NCBI RefSeq assembly: GCF_000524195.1
Contig: NW_020170460.1
Span: forward strand, 130,091 to 194,090
Direction of reading: 5' to 3'
Source: Echinococcus granulosus
Taxonomy: Eukaryota; Platyhelminthes; Cestoda; Cyclophyllidea; Taeniidae
DNA length: 64,000 bases
Below, one piece after another: positions 1-12,700 of the stretch. The notes under the pieces were generated by a model. The model made no database searches. It saw only the letters and a list, made by a program, of their open reading frames with translations, and had not been told where the DNA came from. Numbering within the stretch: the stretch's first letter is position 1; the number at the start of each line of letters is the position of its first letter. The translations under genes were made by a program, and so were the position numbers.

Positions 1-52
1 ACCAAAAATTTGATGCTAATATTTGTATGAATGTTTTCCTTTTCAAATGCAG

Positions 53-167
53 TTTCTACAGAGCGGTAAAGTGCCCGTGGTTTTACGACAGCTCCCCCGA
101 CAAACTCTGCGGTCACGCCTCCGACACTATCGTCAAGAGTTTGTTCAAGGACAATCTGCCTGGTTAG
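53..167 (+). CDS. Last coding exon of an unrecognised gene (C-terminus only)
   Basis: A pyrimidine-rich tract ending in AG at 51-52 is followed by an open frame of 38 codons ending at TAG 165-167. The frame begins with one or two bases of a split codon and then reads FYRAVKCPWFYDSS and so on, ending in FKDNLPG. The peptide has two cysteines and a mixed composition that looks like a real protein tail rather than random translation. The rest of the gene lies left of the window, so length, start and domains are unknown. I do not recognise the family. The coding call rests on the good acceptor and the protein-like composition only. Confidence 0.45.
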
Positions 168-1444
168 CCTGTGAACCGACTACTTAAGTAGTTATTTAAG
201 TAGATAAATTTTGGTCCTAACTATTTACTCAAGCCTTAATAAGTCCTGCAAGTGGCTTTGCCAAAAGCCTTTAGATTGATAAAAGAAGTGCTATGGCCAA
301 CGTCTATTGACAGGGTGAGGTCATTCCTAAATTACCACAACCTAGGGGGGAATCCAGTTTAAAATTATCGGCATCGCAGGTAATTGCTTTCAGATCCACT
401 AAAGTTGCTTTTGTTTTATGGACTCCGTGAGTTCATTCCCCACCTGATCTCACCAGGTGGTTGGTTATTAAGCAGAACTCAAGGTTGGAAGAACTGTCAA
501 GTATCAACGCCGTTTTGTCATCCCTCCTGCCGGGAGTCTCTCCACAGATTCAGCCCCCCACAGTGGATACCGTTTTTTCTTTCTGTGGCTTTTAGATATC
601 GCACTTAAGCAACAAATTAAGCATTTTAATTATTGTAAACTGATTTGTGCATCACTGCTACCTATGTGATACTCCTATTTGTGGAGTGCGCAGGAGGAGA
701 TGGGTTCACTGTAAGCGGACTGAAGTGTGCTGATGTCAAGAGGCTCAAATGTGTGCAAGACGGTTCAACGCCACCAGCGTAAAGATCCAAAGGGACTACC
801 ATAATTAGAATATTGCCGCACTCTTTAATCACCAGGACCGGTGTTTAAAATCCACGGAGAGGAGTGTTGAATGCATTCTAGAAACCGTATGAAGAATGTC
901 ACTAACTCCCTGTAAACATTTTGGGTTAAAATGGTGATACAAATATTGGTTTATTGTTATATTTTTGCTGACCCTTCTTGGCCTCAAACCGAACGACTTC
1001 CTCATCGGTTTCGTCTACTTTTCAGCGTACCCTTAGAGGACACATATCTTGTCTATCTTAGGCCAGACAGTAGACAGATAAGGTCCAAATAAATCAGACT
1101 ATACCTCATCCGATCTCATTTCGACATTCAAAGTAAAAAGAGGTGCCGACTGCAAACAGGAATCCTCAGGAAATTCAGTAATGGGCAAACTGGATTGTGA
1201 CAGAGTCAAGCGAATTCTCCGAACTCTGTGAAATGACAAGAGAAAACCAAATTTTACTGTCAAGAAATCCTAAATCTCATAAAAATAAATTACCGAAACA
1301 CCAATTAAATCATTAAAAGCGACGTTTGTGATCAAAGACTTTCGAAATTACTAGTCGAGGCAAATACTACTTACTGACGAATAAGTAAGTGATGCCTGCA
1401 TTAATTGTACATTCTACTAAGCATCCATCGTTTGATTTATGTAG
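168..1444. other. Non-coding stretch between the first two genes
   Basis: No convincing exon was found. Open frames here, such as the one at 384-608, have a composition like random translation and no splice context. The 5' exons of the next gene should lie here, because its first visible exon opens in the middle of a codon, but I could not pick them out. The DNA is AT-rich with short A/T runs and has no clear repeat. Confidence 0.4.
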
Positions 1445-2619
1445 TCCTAAATGGCCTAACCGAAGAACAGTTGCACAAAGCCCTATCCAACTACCTCAAA
1501 CCGGACAGAGAAACGTATGTTAATGGTGAGTGGGAGAGATCTAACATTAATCTACCAGGATCATGGCAACAATTCACTTTTCTATACACTCTCCACATCC
1601 TTCTTCCCGCTCTCCCCTCCAGGAGTCGTCATCACATTAGAGGTGATGCTAAGAATTGAAAATGAGCAGATCAGGACATTTACAAAACGGTATCAGGAGG
1701 TCCGCAGCACTGCTGTCAATGCTCTTAACAAAGTTAGAGGCACTGCAATGAAGAATGGTCAGGAGGACTCTGAAAAGGAAGGTGAGCAGTCCATTTCATT
1801 TGGACTACTATGTTTTTACATGTTTTATAGATCTCATAACAAAATTGTTTATTATCGCTATTTTTTCCTAAAGTATGTTAATGTGCTAGAAAACTGGATT
1901 AAGTCTCCACTAATCGACATTCCTAGACACCTTCGAATTCTAAAGTGCATTTTTTACTAATTATTTATGTTATGCTTCTCGTTTAAAAGTTGATCGCATC
2001 ACATCGCAATTCCTACAGCAGACAAGGGAAGCACTGCGGAAGTTACTTCAGATGCTCTGCATTACTGAGGAAAGTAAGTCGCCAATTCCCAATTTTAAGG
2101 AGGGATGAATGGAAGCCAATCTAGCAGATTCACTCACACATCAAATCAGATTTTCAATTAGAAACTTATTCTCCAATGAACTCATTATTTCTCATTTTGC
2201 TAGAATATAAACTGTCGGTACACAATTCAAGGCAGGTGAATACCGCTACCCGGGTGTTGGAGATAACGCAAAAACAGGTGGAACAGTTGGTGGGACACAA
2301 AATACAGGTATGCTCTTCTTCAAAATAAAGAGTTATCCCACTTTATTTTAGATTCCCGATGAATATACCAACGTAGAGGTGGAGGAGGATTTGGAATCTT
2401 TTGTGGCAAGTGTTGCTAGTGGCCCCGAGGAATTTTTTGCAAATGTTCTACTAGAAGATGTGAGTGGGCTGAGCATTTTAAAGATATCTATGGAGAAACG
2501 AAATTGTTTTATGTGCACAATCACTTAATTGGTTTTATTTTACTTAGTTGACAAAGGCCATGCGAAACTCTATATCCCATGGAAGAAATTCAAGAGCTCC
2601 TCTAAGCAGTAACTACTGA
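1445..2619 (+). CDS. Unrecognised helical protein, 3' exons (5' end not found)
   Basis: Six exons chain in frame: 1445-1525, 1623-1781, 1990-2073, 2204-2307, 2352-2459 and 2548-2619, with TGA at 2617-2619. All introns are GT-AG and short (97, 208, 130, 44 and 88 nt). The joined peptide is about 200 residues. It starts near NGLTEEQLHKALSNYLKPD, continues with a long helical, charged segment rich in Gln, Glu, Arg and Lys (likely coiled coil), then an acidic patch (VEVEEDLESF), and ends in APLSSNY. The first exon opens with two bases of a split codon, so at least one upstream exon is missing. The helical part is faintly reminiscent of ribosome-recycling-factor helices, but the flanks do not fit, and I name no family. 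A canonical polyadenylation signal follows 38 bases after the stop. Confidence 0.6.
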
Positions 2620-2656
2620 TTTTATTTTTCATTTTCTCATGAGACTTATTAATGTC

Positions 2657-2662
2657 AATAAA
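2657..2662 (+). promoter_or_regulatory. Polyadenylation signal AATAAA
   Basis: A canonical AATAAA hexamer lies 38 nt downstream of the TGA of the helical-protein gene on the same strand, at a usual distance for an animal 3' UTR. Confidence 0.55.
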
Positions 2663-3720
2663 TACTGAGAAATATCGGCCATCAAACATTTTTCTTCGAT
2701 TATTTTAAATACGGTGGCGAAAAGGAAGTGTCTGCGTCAAAAAGAAGTGGTAATTTCGTAGCGCTGTGCTGCAATGTGCGCTTAAGCACAAAGCCTCTTA
2801 AGGCTCTGCAGATCATACGGCCTTCCGACTGCATGGCCATCAGGCCATGTTTACGACCTTCTAGTCGCCAAATGTTAATAAAAAATCTTTAACATCACTA
2901 ATACGGCTTACGAGGACTGCAGGGAAGGGGCGAAGCGCCATGAGCGTAGACAGTGTAAAATTTGCCAAAAATATTAGGAACATCATTTGGAGTTCTGGCG
3001 TAATTATTTGATTTTTACATGGCTAGGTATTTTTAACTGCATTGTGAAGCGTGACTCATCAGTCTCCGCTTCCCTATTCCTAGAGTTCTTAGACAGGCCC
3101 GGTTGATTCGTTTTGGACATATTTATCAAAGATGACAAGATGGAGAGGGAAAATACTATGTTCAAGAAGGAGGGGAGCTGCAGTCACTAGGTAAGGAAGA
3201 GGACGATCCGGTCACGAGATTCGAATTTCCCGCTTGCCTCCTCCCTGAAAGGCACATTAAAACAGCATAAGTATTACAGCATTGTTTGCGTCTAATGCAG
3301 GAAATGGTGCATGGAGATGTAAATTGTGGCAAATTCCAAAAGGCCAAAAAATGATTAGTCACTGATTAATAAATTTTAATTGTTAATCCAATAATAAGAA
3401 AACATTTTGGCATTTATCTTCTGAGCATTATTCTACCATTAAGTTATGTTCACGTGCCATATTTTAGGTGTCCCATACATAACCCCTTATGCTTTTATAC
3501 CCAAGGGTTAAGCGTTTCTATATTTTCTCGATAATCCTCAACTTTATTATGCCTACGGGCTTTTGCTATAGAGAAGTTTCAAGGTGAGATCCTTGTTTGA
3601 ATTTTCCAATTAATGGAACCTTAACCATTTAGAGCTGTGTGCGCGGGGTTTCGTAGCTGTGGACTTCAGGAGTCCTTACTCAAATTGTGTGCGCTTGAGT
3701 TATTTGCCTTATGATCAGAA
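2663..3720. other. Intergenic DNA upstream of the FLVCR-type gene
   Basis: About 1.06 kb with no supported exon. It should hold the promoter and 5' UTR of the transporter gene, but I saw no clear TATA box or repeat. An AG at 3717-3718 lies three bases before the start codon and could be a splice acceptor for a 5' UTR exon or a trans-spliced leader; this is only suggestive. Confidence 0.35.
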
Positions 3721-6700
3721 ATGGACTCTGACTCTTCAGTCGAGAACCAAAAGCGCCAAGCCGATGCTGATAGCTTCGAACCAGTTCTCTTTAGGAAAAG
3801 ATGGCTGATGTTGTTTTTATTTTCTTCTGTTTCGATGTTGAATGCATTTCAGTGGTTACACATTAATATTGTGCTCCCAAGTGCCGTTTATTTCTGGAAT
3901 AGCTCATTACCGAGTAAGTGAGCTTTGGAACTTTTATAATAAATGTGTTTTAATTATCCACTGGAACTACCAATTTGCCGTTATTATATTTAGTGGACAT
4001 ACCCATATACTTCAACCATGACAATGCATTATGAATTCTTAAATTTCATTGTTCTATTTAATGGTGCATCCGTGTATTAGTATTTGATTATTAGGAACTG
4101 CAAGCTATCTTAGCTTTCCAAATCTGCGTTTCGTTAGTTAGCATTTGAATTGGTGTTTTGTTTTCTTTTCTGGTAGCTTATTAATGGATTGTTTTAGTTC
4201 CAAAGTGTAGTATTTTGTTCAGAAAATAAAGTGTGCTAAACTGATTGTCTTTATTATGATCCCAAAACATGTAGTTAAATATGACCACTCTCTGATTTAT
4301 AAGTATGCCACCTAACTCGACTGTGTGATTATATTTGCCTTTTTTATAAACCAGTAGACTTGATATCCTCTAGGTGACCAACAGGGCAAGGACGTGGCGA
4401 TTGCCTGGCTCTCGATGCTCTACATGCTGGTCTATATTCCCATGATCTTCCCAGCTACCTGGTTGCTCAACCACTACGGTCTACGTGTGAGTATCCTAAT
4501 CGGGGCGACGCTGAACATGCTGGGTGCATGGATTAAATGTCTTTCCATGGAGCTATCACAACCCACTTCCTCTCCCGCCTCCAACGCCTCCTTCCCCCTC
4601 CTCATGGTGGCTCAGCTGGTGTGCGCACTGGGCCAGGTGTTCCTCCTTGGAGTGCCCGCTCAACTCGCCGCCACGTGGTTCAGCAAGTCAGAACTCGCAA
4701 TGGCCACTGCTATCGGCGTTTTTGGTAACCAGGCTAGTGAAACATCCTGTTAACTTTGTTGTCTTTTGACTTTTGATTTAATCACTAAAAACTTTGATGG
4801 GACTTGTCAATTATCTTGTTGTCTCCCTGTGAATTTTACGTCCCCCTTTTGAATCTTCCCTTGATTTTCATTAAAGCAATACTCTCATTAGATCCACTGG
4901 TGTCTTTGCTAGATAGCAAGGTATTTTGTCGTTCCTTTTGATAAAATCCTGCTTTAGCTGGTGGCGTTAGTGATTTTAAAGGATGACTAGACACCCTATC
5001 ATTTTGCTGTCAACTTGGTTTGGGGTGTTTTAAATGGAGCTTCCGGTGACTTCGATGCCTATTTGGACAGCCTGCTACCTTTGTTTGAATTGCTTTTCTT
5101 GTTTGGGTAATATGGCACTACTCAGAGGTATTGGTGTTTAAAAATTAGAAGAGGACTCGCTCTCTGAGTGTACCATGCTGTTTTCAGACTCAACTTATAA
5201 CTACCAAGAGTCTGTGGCGGTCAGCTAGGCACTCAATCTATTGTTCATTAAATATTCTTTCCAAGTCTACCTGACATTCTGCTCTTAGAGGAGCTATTGG
5301 AGGAGTTGGGAACTGTATGGTTATTGAGGAGTTTAACAATCACCTTTATATCATCTAGATTTCTTCCATTAAAATACTTTCTGGATTTTAAGAATAGTAA
5401 CCATCTGCTAAGAAGTCTTCTTTCCATAATTCATCCCAAATTTTCGACGTCTTTGATGACAAGCCATTTTCAAGGCTTACAGAATCAGCGTCACGATTAG
5501 GGATATTCTTCGATCTTGACAACTAGCTAGACACATATGAATGGTCTTTTTGAGAGATTCTTCCAATTGGCTCTAGCAGAGGTTTTAAAAATTGAAGCCC
5601 TCTCCATTATACTAAAGAATTCTGTCCCAGAATTTTCCTTCCTATAGCGCTCTTTACTTCCTTGGAGGTCACGGGAGCATTGGTTTAGTGAGAGTCCTTG
5701 GTTGCCTTGGTGACTAGAGTGGCACACTATTGTGACCCATTTATCGTGAAGCAGGTAACAGGAAAATACGGAGTTACCTGTTTCTGGAACTGGTAGATAT
5801 TTCATGAGGCTTTGTTTCTTTTTTATGCTCAAATCTGTAGGAATATGATCGTTTGGCATTTAATGGTTCCGATCCATCGTTTTTCAAAATTACCACCACC
5901 TCAAGATCTTTACTAACAACCAACATACAAGTAGTGTTCAATCCAAACCGAGATTTAGGGGGGTTTCTCAATAGCTGAATAGAATGGAACTTCATTTCAT
6001 CGCGATCCAGTGCTAGTTACCTGGATTGAGGGTGCGTGAACTGATAGGTGACATGTATGTCGGTGCTTACTGCAAGTAGTTTCGTTGCTTCTGCTTCCAA
6101 AGAAATAAAAAAGTTCCCCTTTGGCTTGGGCATATTCTTTACTGCATCAAGAGTTGGTCTTTTCGTTTTGTCTGGAAGTTGGGTGATAAGCTTGTCTACG
6201 AGCACATGAACAACTAGTAATCGGCTGAGACAGAGTGGATAAGGTCCACCGGAATCCAGCTTCTCTCTACCTACTTTGGTCCACATAATTCACATCATGT
6301 CAATGGGCACTGCCCCATGAGTCCACAGTAGAAAGTCATCAAATTCAATGTGTGCATCGATGTAAAATCTTTACTTATTTAAGTCCCGAAGTACTATATA
6401 TTTCCATCGTTTGACTACTCGTCACATTGATGTCACAGGAGACAGCACTGCTCACCAGTTGATTGGCATTAGAGGTCACTTCGGAGTGCCACTTCATTCC
6501 CCATCTCCTTCACGCGGGCTGAGGAAGTTCCGTTTTTCTTTTCTTTTGTCGCACTCACGGTATGAAATCACAGTCGGTGTGCTTACTTTGATGATAGCAG
6601 GGTGGAGTAGCGGTGAGGTATGATGTTAACAAACATTCCTTCACTAATACCTCCGCTTGATTCTGTGAAAGGCGAGCCCTTTGCTAAAAGCTGCTTAAGT

Positions 6701-9700
6701 CACCCCATTAAGGGTGACATGACTGTGACGATCCTGCACACAGCACTCACTGGCTGTTGTCTCAACGCCAAAAGTCAGTGTATGTGTCACATACCATTTC
6801 CCACGCTACTAATCAAGATACCAGCCAAATTTGGTGAATCTACATCTACCTCATCACCACACTATATTCCATTTTCAATCATCATAGTGATTTTCGCCTT
6901 AAGCAAAATCGAAAATGTCACTTTGAATTAACAGACAACCACATTTCAGCCTGGAAGATCACCACGCGCCACTTATTCAACGATGCCATTGTTTCGCTTC
7001 TTTCAGGTTGGCTGCGCATTGGGCTTCGGTCTGCCTCCCTTGATGGTACCTGCTGTCACAAGCTCTACCGGGGTGGCGGATTTTGAGGACTTCCGAAAGG
7101 GTTTTCGCATTATGTTCTATGGCGGAGCCGCAATCATGTCTTTTGACCTCCTACTTGTGGCCATTTGTAAGTCAACCATTCATTCACATCTGGATCTACC
7201 GATAATTTACCTTCCTTTGTTGTATAAAAAGTTCTAGGAAATGTCTTCGTTCAGAGACCAGGGCGATATCAGGCAGCTTTATCTCAAAATTGATCTAGGC
7301 AGTTCTCCTAGTCTTGAGAGTCACTCTTTTTGAAGGAACCACCTATCCAACAAGATGGATGTGCTGATAAATGTTGATAAAAATTGACACCTCTATTCCA
7401 TATTTTTTAAATTCATCGTGATCCCCCTCATTGCCTAACCGTAGATCTGATCGGATCTTCTCGGTAGAATCAAGCATTCCGTTCGCTGAAGGCTTCTTTT
7501 GTCATGGACTCAGGTCTAGTGTATTTTATAAGCTTCCAAACTCCAGTTCAAATGACCCTTTCAAACCTTTAAACATATTGAATGTGTGACTGCGCCAGGA
7601 ACTCTCCCATAATCATTCAGCAAGCTGAACTGATGGTAACGGCTCACTATTCGGAATGTTTGAACGAGAGCTTGCCACAAACATCTAAATCCTTCAAAGG
7701 GCTAATCATGTGCACATCTTGACCTTTATGGCATGCAAAAGAAACGCTTGGAGATTCACGCTTCAGCTAGCTGCAAAAAATTACTTTGAAGTTGCCTTTA
7801 TCTGAAGTGCCTCTTTTTCTGGACCACTGGTAGAAAAACTTGCCTTTTCAGACGGATTTGTTGAAGCACCTTCATGTGTCATGATGGGGAGGCTTAAAGG
7901 GAAGCTTAACCCTTGACCTCTGTCTTTATGGTAAGGAAAATGAATTAGTTGGCTGAAGGTGCTCTATCAGGGGATGGAGAAGACAGTTTGGCGGTGGTAT
8001 TTAATGAGCACGTCTTACATATGTTGTCACCAAGACGTGGAAGGGGGTCTAAAATTTAAGGAACCTTATTCTACCCCATGGCGGCTAACTACAGGTGGCA
8101 TTTTCCTTTCGAGGTAAGACCACCCTATTTAGCAAGTCAAGGTTACGTTCTTTGTTGTTTTCGTTATCACCTGTTGTGGAAATATTCTGATGTGGAGTAA
8201 TACCTAGTCTTTAAGACAACCTTGATGCCTCTCACGGATGACTGTGCGTGACAGTTGTGCAATCAACCAGCATTTTGGCAGCGTTAAGTAGCGTAGGGCT
8301 TGCATCTTCTAAACAAGCGGGGGAATAAGACTCAAGCATGCAGTGATGTTCTGATTTCATTTTTCGAGCCACCAGCCGGTCATTTGGCAAGCCCAACGTG
8401 ATCGTTGCAGCGTCCAACCTTGATTTATGCCACTCCACGTAAGTACTGTAGACATCGCTTTCCAATGAGACAGTTATGGTGCACTAGTAGCCAAGTCTGC
8501 TCCCTCAATGCTGAGACTTCTGTCGCATGACCTTAAGCTGTCTGAAGTGGCTACATCTGCCGTGAAACATGTCTGGAATGTTATTTCCTACCAAAGTGCG
8601 AGCATCAAAACCTTCATGCTAGAATTTTATAATTTACATTTATTCGGGTAAAAAGGAAATCCCCTAATTTTCCTAGGCAATGCATCTACCGTTCTTCATT
8701 TCCTTCTCTAGTCCTCCCAGTTGCACTAAATTTTTAATCCGTTCTCAATGTCTCTACGGAAGAATATCTATCTAAATTATTTTGCTACACTATTTTAAAT
8801 AGTGTTTTGCAAATTAAATTTAAATCTTAAAATTGTCTTTTTCCCCGCCCACCTCCCTTATTCCTCCGGGGAGGGGTAATTAGGTCGACAAACAGGCATG
8901 GCCACAGGAGGCGTTCCTACGTGACCACCTTCTAACCTATTTTCTTTTTTGGAAAATATGCTTTTTAATGGATATGGGAATGCATAAGTTGCAGTTTTCT
9001 TTTCACCCACACCAAAATTTTTGTAATTTTTAAACCACCTGGTTGGGATGACTTGGTGAGGTGTTCTGAAATGGAAGGTACCGAATGTGTTTTTGTCCAT
9101 TTGGCCTTCCATTTGGACCAAAAAGGGCCTTCAACTTGAGCTGGTGGAGAATCGAGGTTTGTTTCACATTTCAAGAAAGGTGAAGCCAAAGGGTCACGTC
9201 TACATTCCCCTCTATAACCCCCCTCTCTCCCCTCTTTCAGTCAATCGCATTCAAATTTGGTAGCCATATGATTTCAAGACCGTATTTTGTGAAAGTTCCT
9301 CCTAAAATCATTCATTTTAACTCCATTTGTCGATAGAGGAACACTTTTTGTTAATATTTGCGCCAGTTAAAAGGTTGCATGCTGGCATGATGACAGAAGG
9401 TACACAGATAAACTAGGGCATGAGTTGACAAGCATTCCTTTAAATGTGAGTGCCAGTAAATAATGGCAAGGCATGACAGAAAAGACCAAAACCTATGTGG
9501 TGATCAACTTCTTGTCTAACGCTCTCCTCACTTCGTCTAACCCGGATAGATCCACCCATCCTGCCATGCACCATTCCATCCCGGAACTGTCCGCCTATCC
9601 CTCCATCCACTCCTCCCATTTGATTGGACCAGCGGTGCCTTTTAAGTAATCAAAACGTGTCACTAATTCATACCTGCAAGAAGAAAAGAAAGGAGAATGA

Positions 9701-12700
9701 AGTCACCATATGCCATGTGGCCCATTTACGCTATTAAAATCTCCGGCTAAAATAGAATTTCCCACTGTGCGTAGGTGTGTGCATGATTACTGCAGGTGTT
9801 CGCACTGTCGTCGTGCCAAATGCCTCACTTTTTTGCCTACCTCTCTCCAGCGTTCCATTTCTGCATCAAAATTGACAATTCAATGGAACTCGATCAGTAC
9901 GCAAAACGTGACACCTTTGAACTTACGACAATAAGACAACCTCACAAAAAAGAGGAGAAATTACCGGAAGGAAATGAAAAATACACTTGGAAACCGTGTG
10001 ATTTGTGGCAGCAGTGAAGTGCCTCTTCCCTGACTCCAGGAGGAAAATGACGAACAGCCATGGTGTGATGTGCCACAGGAGAGACATCAAAGACCACATG
10101 CTTCATAATTAATAGCCAAAATGGTTCGCATTATTGTCCATGCAGTTCGCACTGTTGGAAGTAGCCATCACACTGCATGTATGTGTGGGTGTGTACGTAC
10201 TGTGCGTCTATCAGCAGATCATCCTCTTGCCCCGCCAAACTCCTTGATGGCAGATCTGTCACACCACTTTTTACGCTACTTCGTCTCTTGGTTCCACGAG
10301 TAAATGAAATCGCTTCCATAAAATAATAATAAGGGCTTTGTAATCGGCTCAGGATTTTATACCAATCGGGTCTAAAGTGCCAATTGAGTGAGAACTGATA
10401 GCCACACACTCAAGGTGATGATATCAATTGGGCCTAGGTCCCGGAGAAACCTTCCACTTTATACAGGCTAACCTCACTGTCACTTTTCCCTTGCATGCAG
10501 TTTTCAAGGAGGAGCCGGAGATTGCACCCAGTCGAGCGCAGTACAAACGGATTTTGCAACGCCGTGCTCAATTGGCAGGTGACAAACCGGACGAAGCTGA
10601 CTTTGCCCCTGCCTTTGGTCAGTCATCCCTTTTAGTATTCTCGCTTTTATTCAAGGATTTAACTTGCCCTAGTCTCCCTTCTTGCCTCATCAGTTGGTAG
10701 TTTGCAATAGCCGCTCTACGCGCCTTTAACTCATTCATTAGTTCAGCTTGTCAAGTCTTGCCATGGATGGTGACCCGTTGGACGAATAGGCCTGAAGCGA
10801 TCTTGGAGTTCGGAGAAAGAGTGTGACTCGGATTTACTTTGACATTGGTCAATTTTTGCCTCTACTTCCGTTTGGTTTTATGTTTGAAGTAAAACTGCCA
10901 AGTTGATGGATTTTCTCATCTTATTCCTCGAAATTTTCACTCACTTTTTGTACGAAATTGCAACAAAAATTGTCGCACACACATTGCAGTGGTAGTGGAA
11001 GCTGTCATTTGGAAGACGAAGTTCTTTTCAATTAACCATGGGATAGAAATGCAACCAATGTATGGTGTACTGAAGTACCACGCTCCTCGCACTTTTCCCA
11101 GACATTGAGCACAGTTAACTGGATCAAGATCAACCGATGACAAGGTGACTTTAGCCCATTTATCCTTACTAATCATGCCAACTCGTCCTTTCAAGACACA
11201 ATGGGCACAACTGGCGGACAATAGTCAGCAAATGCTTTTCAAGTCATGTTCATTGCATGGAGTTGCTCACGAATACTGTATCAAGTATATCGGTCCCGCA
11301 AATGACGTTTTATCTGACCGTCAACTTTATTGTAACATTTTCCGCCAGTGTTCGTTACCAGGTGGGAAATTGTGGGCTTGCCCTGCCTACTGACGGTAGG
11401 CAACCTGGCAATTTACCCCCAATACCAGTTATCTACGCAAAAGCAGAAACAAGCTTATTCTGGCCAAGTACCACCATAACACCCTTTTGGGATCTCATTG
11501 AATTGCTCTGGATTGTAAAGATGGAGGCACCTGAAGTGGTTACTCCAAGTCATCTGGTAGGCAACAATCGGATGAAGACGACTGCCGTACTTCTGTGCTG
11601 AACGATCCGTGGTGAATGGAAGTGGAGGCTTTATTTGGATACACTTGCCTTTAAAACAAGAAGAGAAACTTCCAAATGGGCTATGTTTAATGACTTATCT
11701 GCTTATTACAGACCATGAGAGCTCCGTTTTGACTGCGGAGGAGTCGGTACTGGTTAATCAGAGCTACTTCCACCAAGTAGCGCATTCCTTCAAATGTGTC
11801 AGCTTCATCTACCTCAACATCTGCTATGGTGAGTTGCAGATGAGCGGATATGCCATCTCTTGCCAAAGCATTCACTCAATCACTCATTCAGATGGTCTGT
11901 CAATCAGTCAACTAACAGCCTTCTCAGTCACTCAACTCTCATTTCATCGTTCATCTATTTCATTCCCCCTTCCCCTCTTAGTTAAGGAGCCCACAAATTC
12001 CCTTGCCGATCCACTCGCTCATTCACGAACTCAATGAGCGAGACAACTAAAAAGTCTCTCAACTCACTGCTCTCCTTCTTCCTTTTGAAGGTGTGAACAC
12101 GGGTGTGTACTACGAAATTGGAACCCTTCTGAACAGCATTGTCGCAGAGTTTTTCCCGGTGCGTTTAATGACAACGGTGACGGTGATTATGGTAGTTTCT
12201 TTCATCCACTCAAACATGTGTCTAATCTCCCTCAAAAAATCACATAAGGTTTCTGGTTTTACTCGAGTTTGTGATTACATCTTTCATCAGGCTTCCTCAA
12301 TCGCACCACAGATAGGTGGTTCGGCAGTTCAAATCGTTCATCGGGTTGTGATCTCCACTTTTTAAGGTTACCTCACCCTTGAACTTGGAGATAAACTATT
12401 GAGCACGAGATTAGCATGTGCCAGGATAGAAGCTGGTTCAGTGCTCACGCGTGGCTTTCTTCCGACCTCAAAAAACTTGCTCTTTGATCTTATTAAATCT
12501 AAAATATAGTAAAGGGTCTTAAACGTAGGGAAGAACACTGAGTCCCACTAAATAACTCCTAAACGGCACGCAGATCCCACACTTCGAGGGACTTGCAGAA
12601 CTTCTCGTTTTTTGCCACAGTGTTCATTAAAGTATTGGCGAGTTGTATCATTCTTTCCTTAAGTAATCGTCATCCGTGACGTCTAATGGTTCCATGCTTT

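Noticed and set aside
11145..11393. Open frame between FLVCR exons 4 and 5 that could end in phase at CCAG
   Set aside because: Its peptide does not resemble the family, while 11712-11828 joins both neighbours in phase and gives the expected transmembrane segment ending NICYG.
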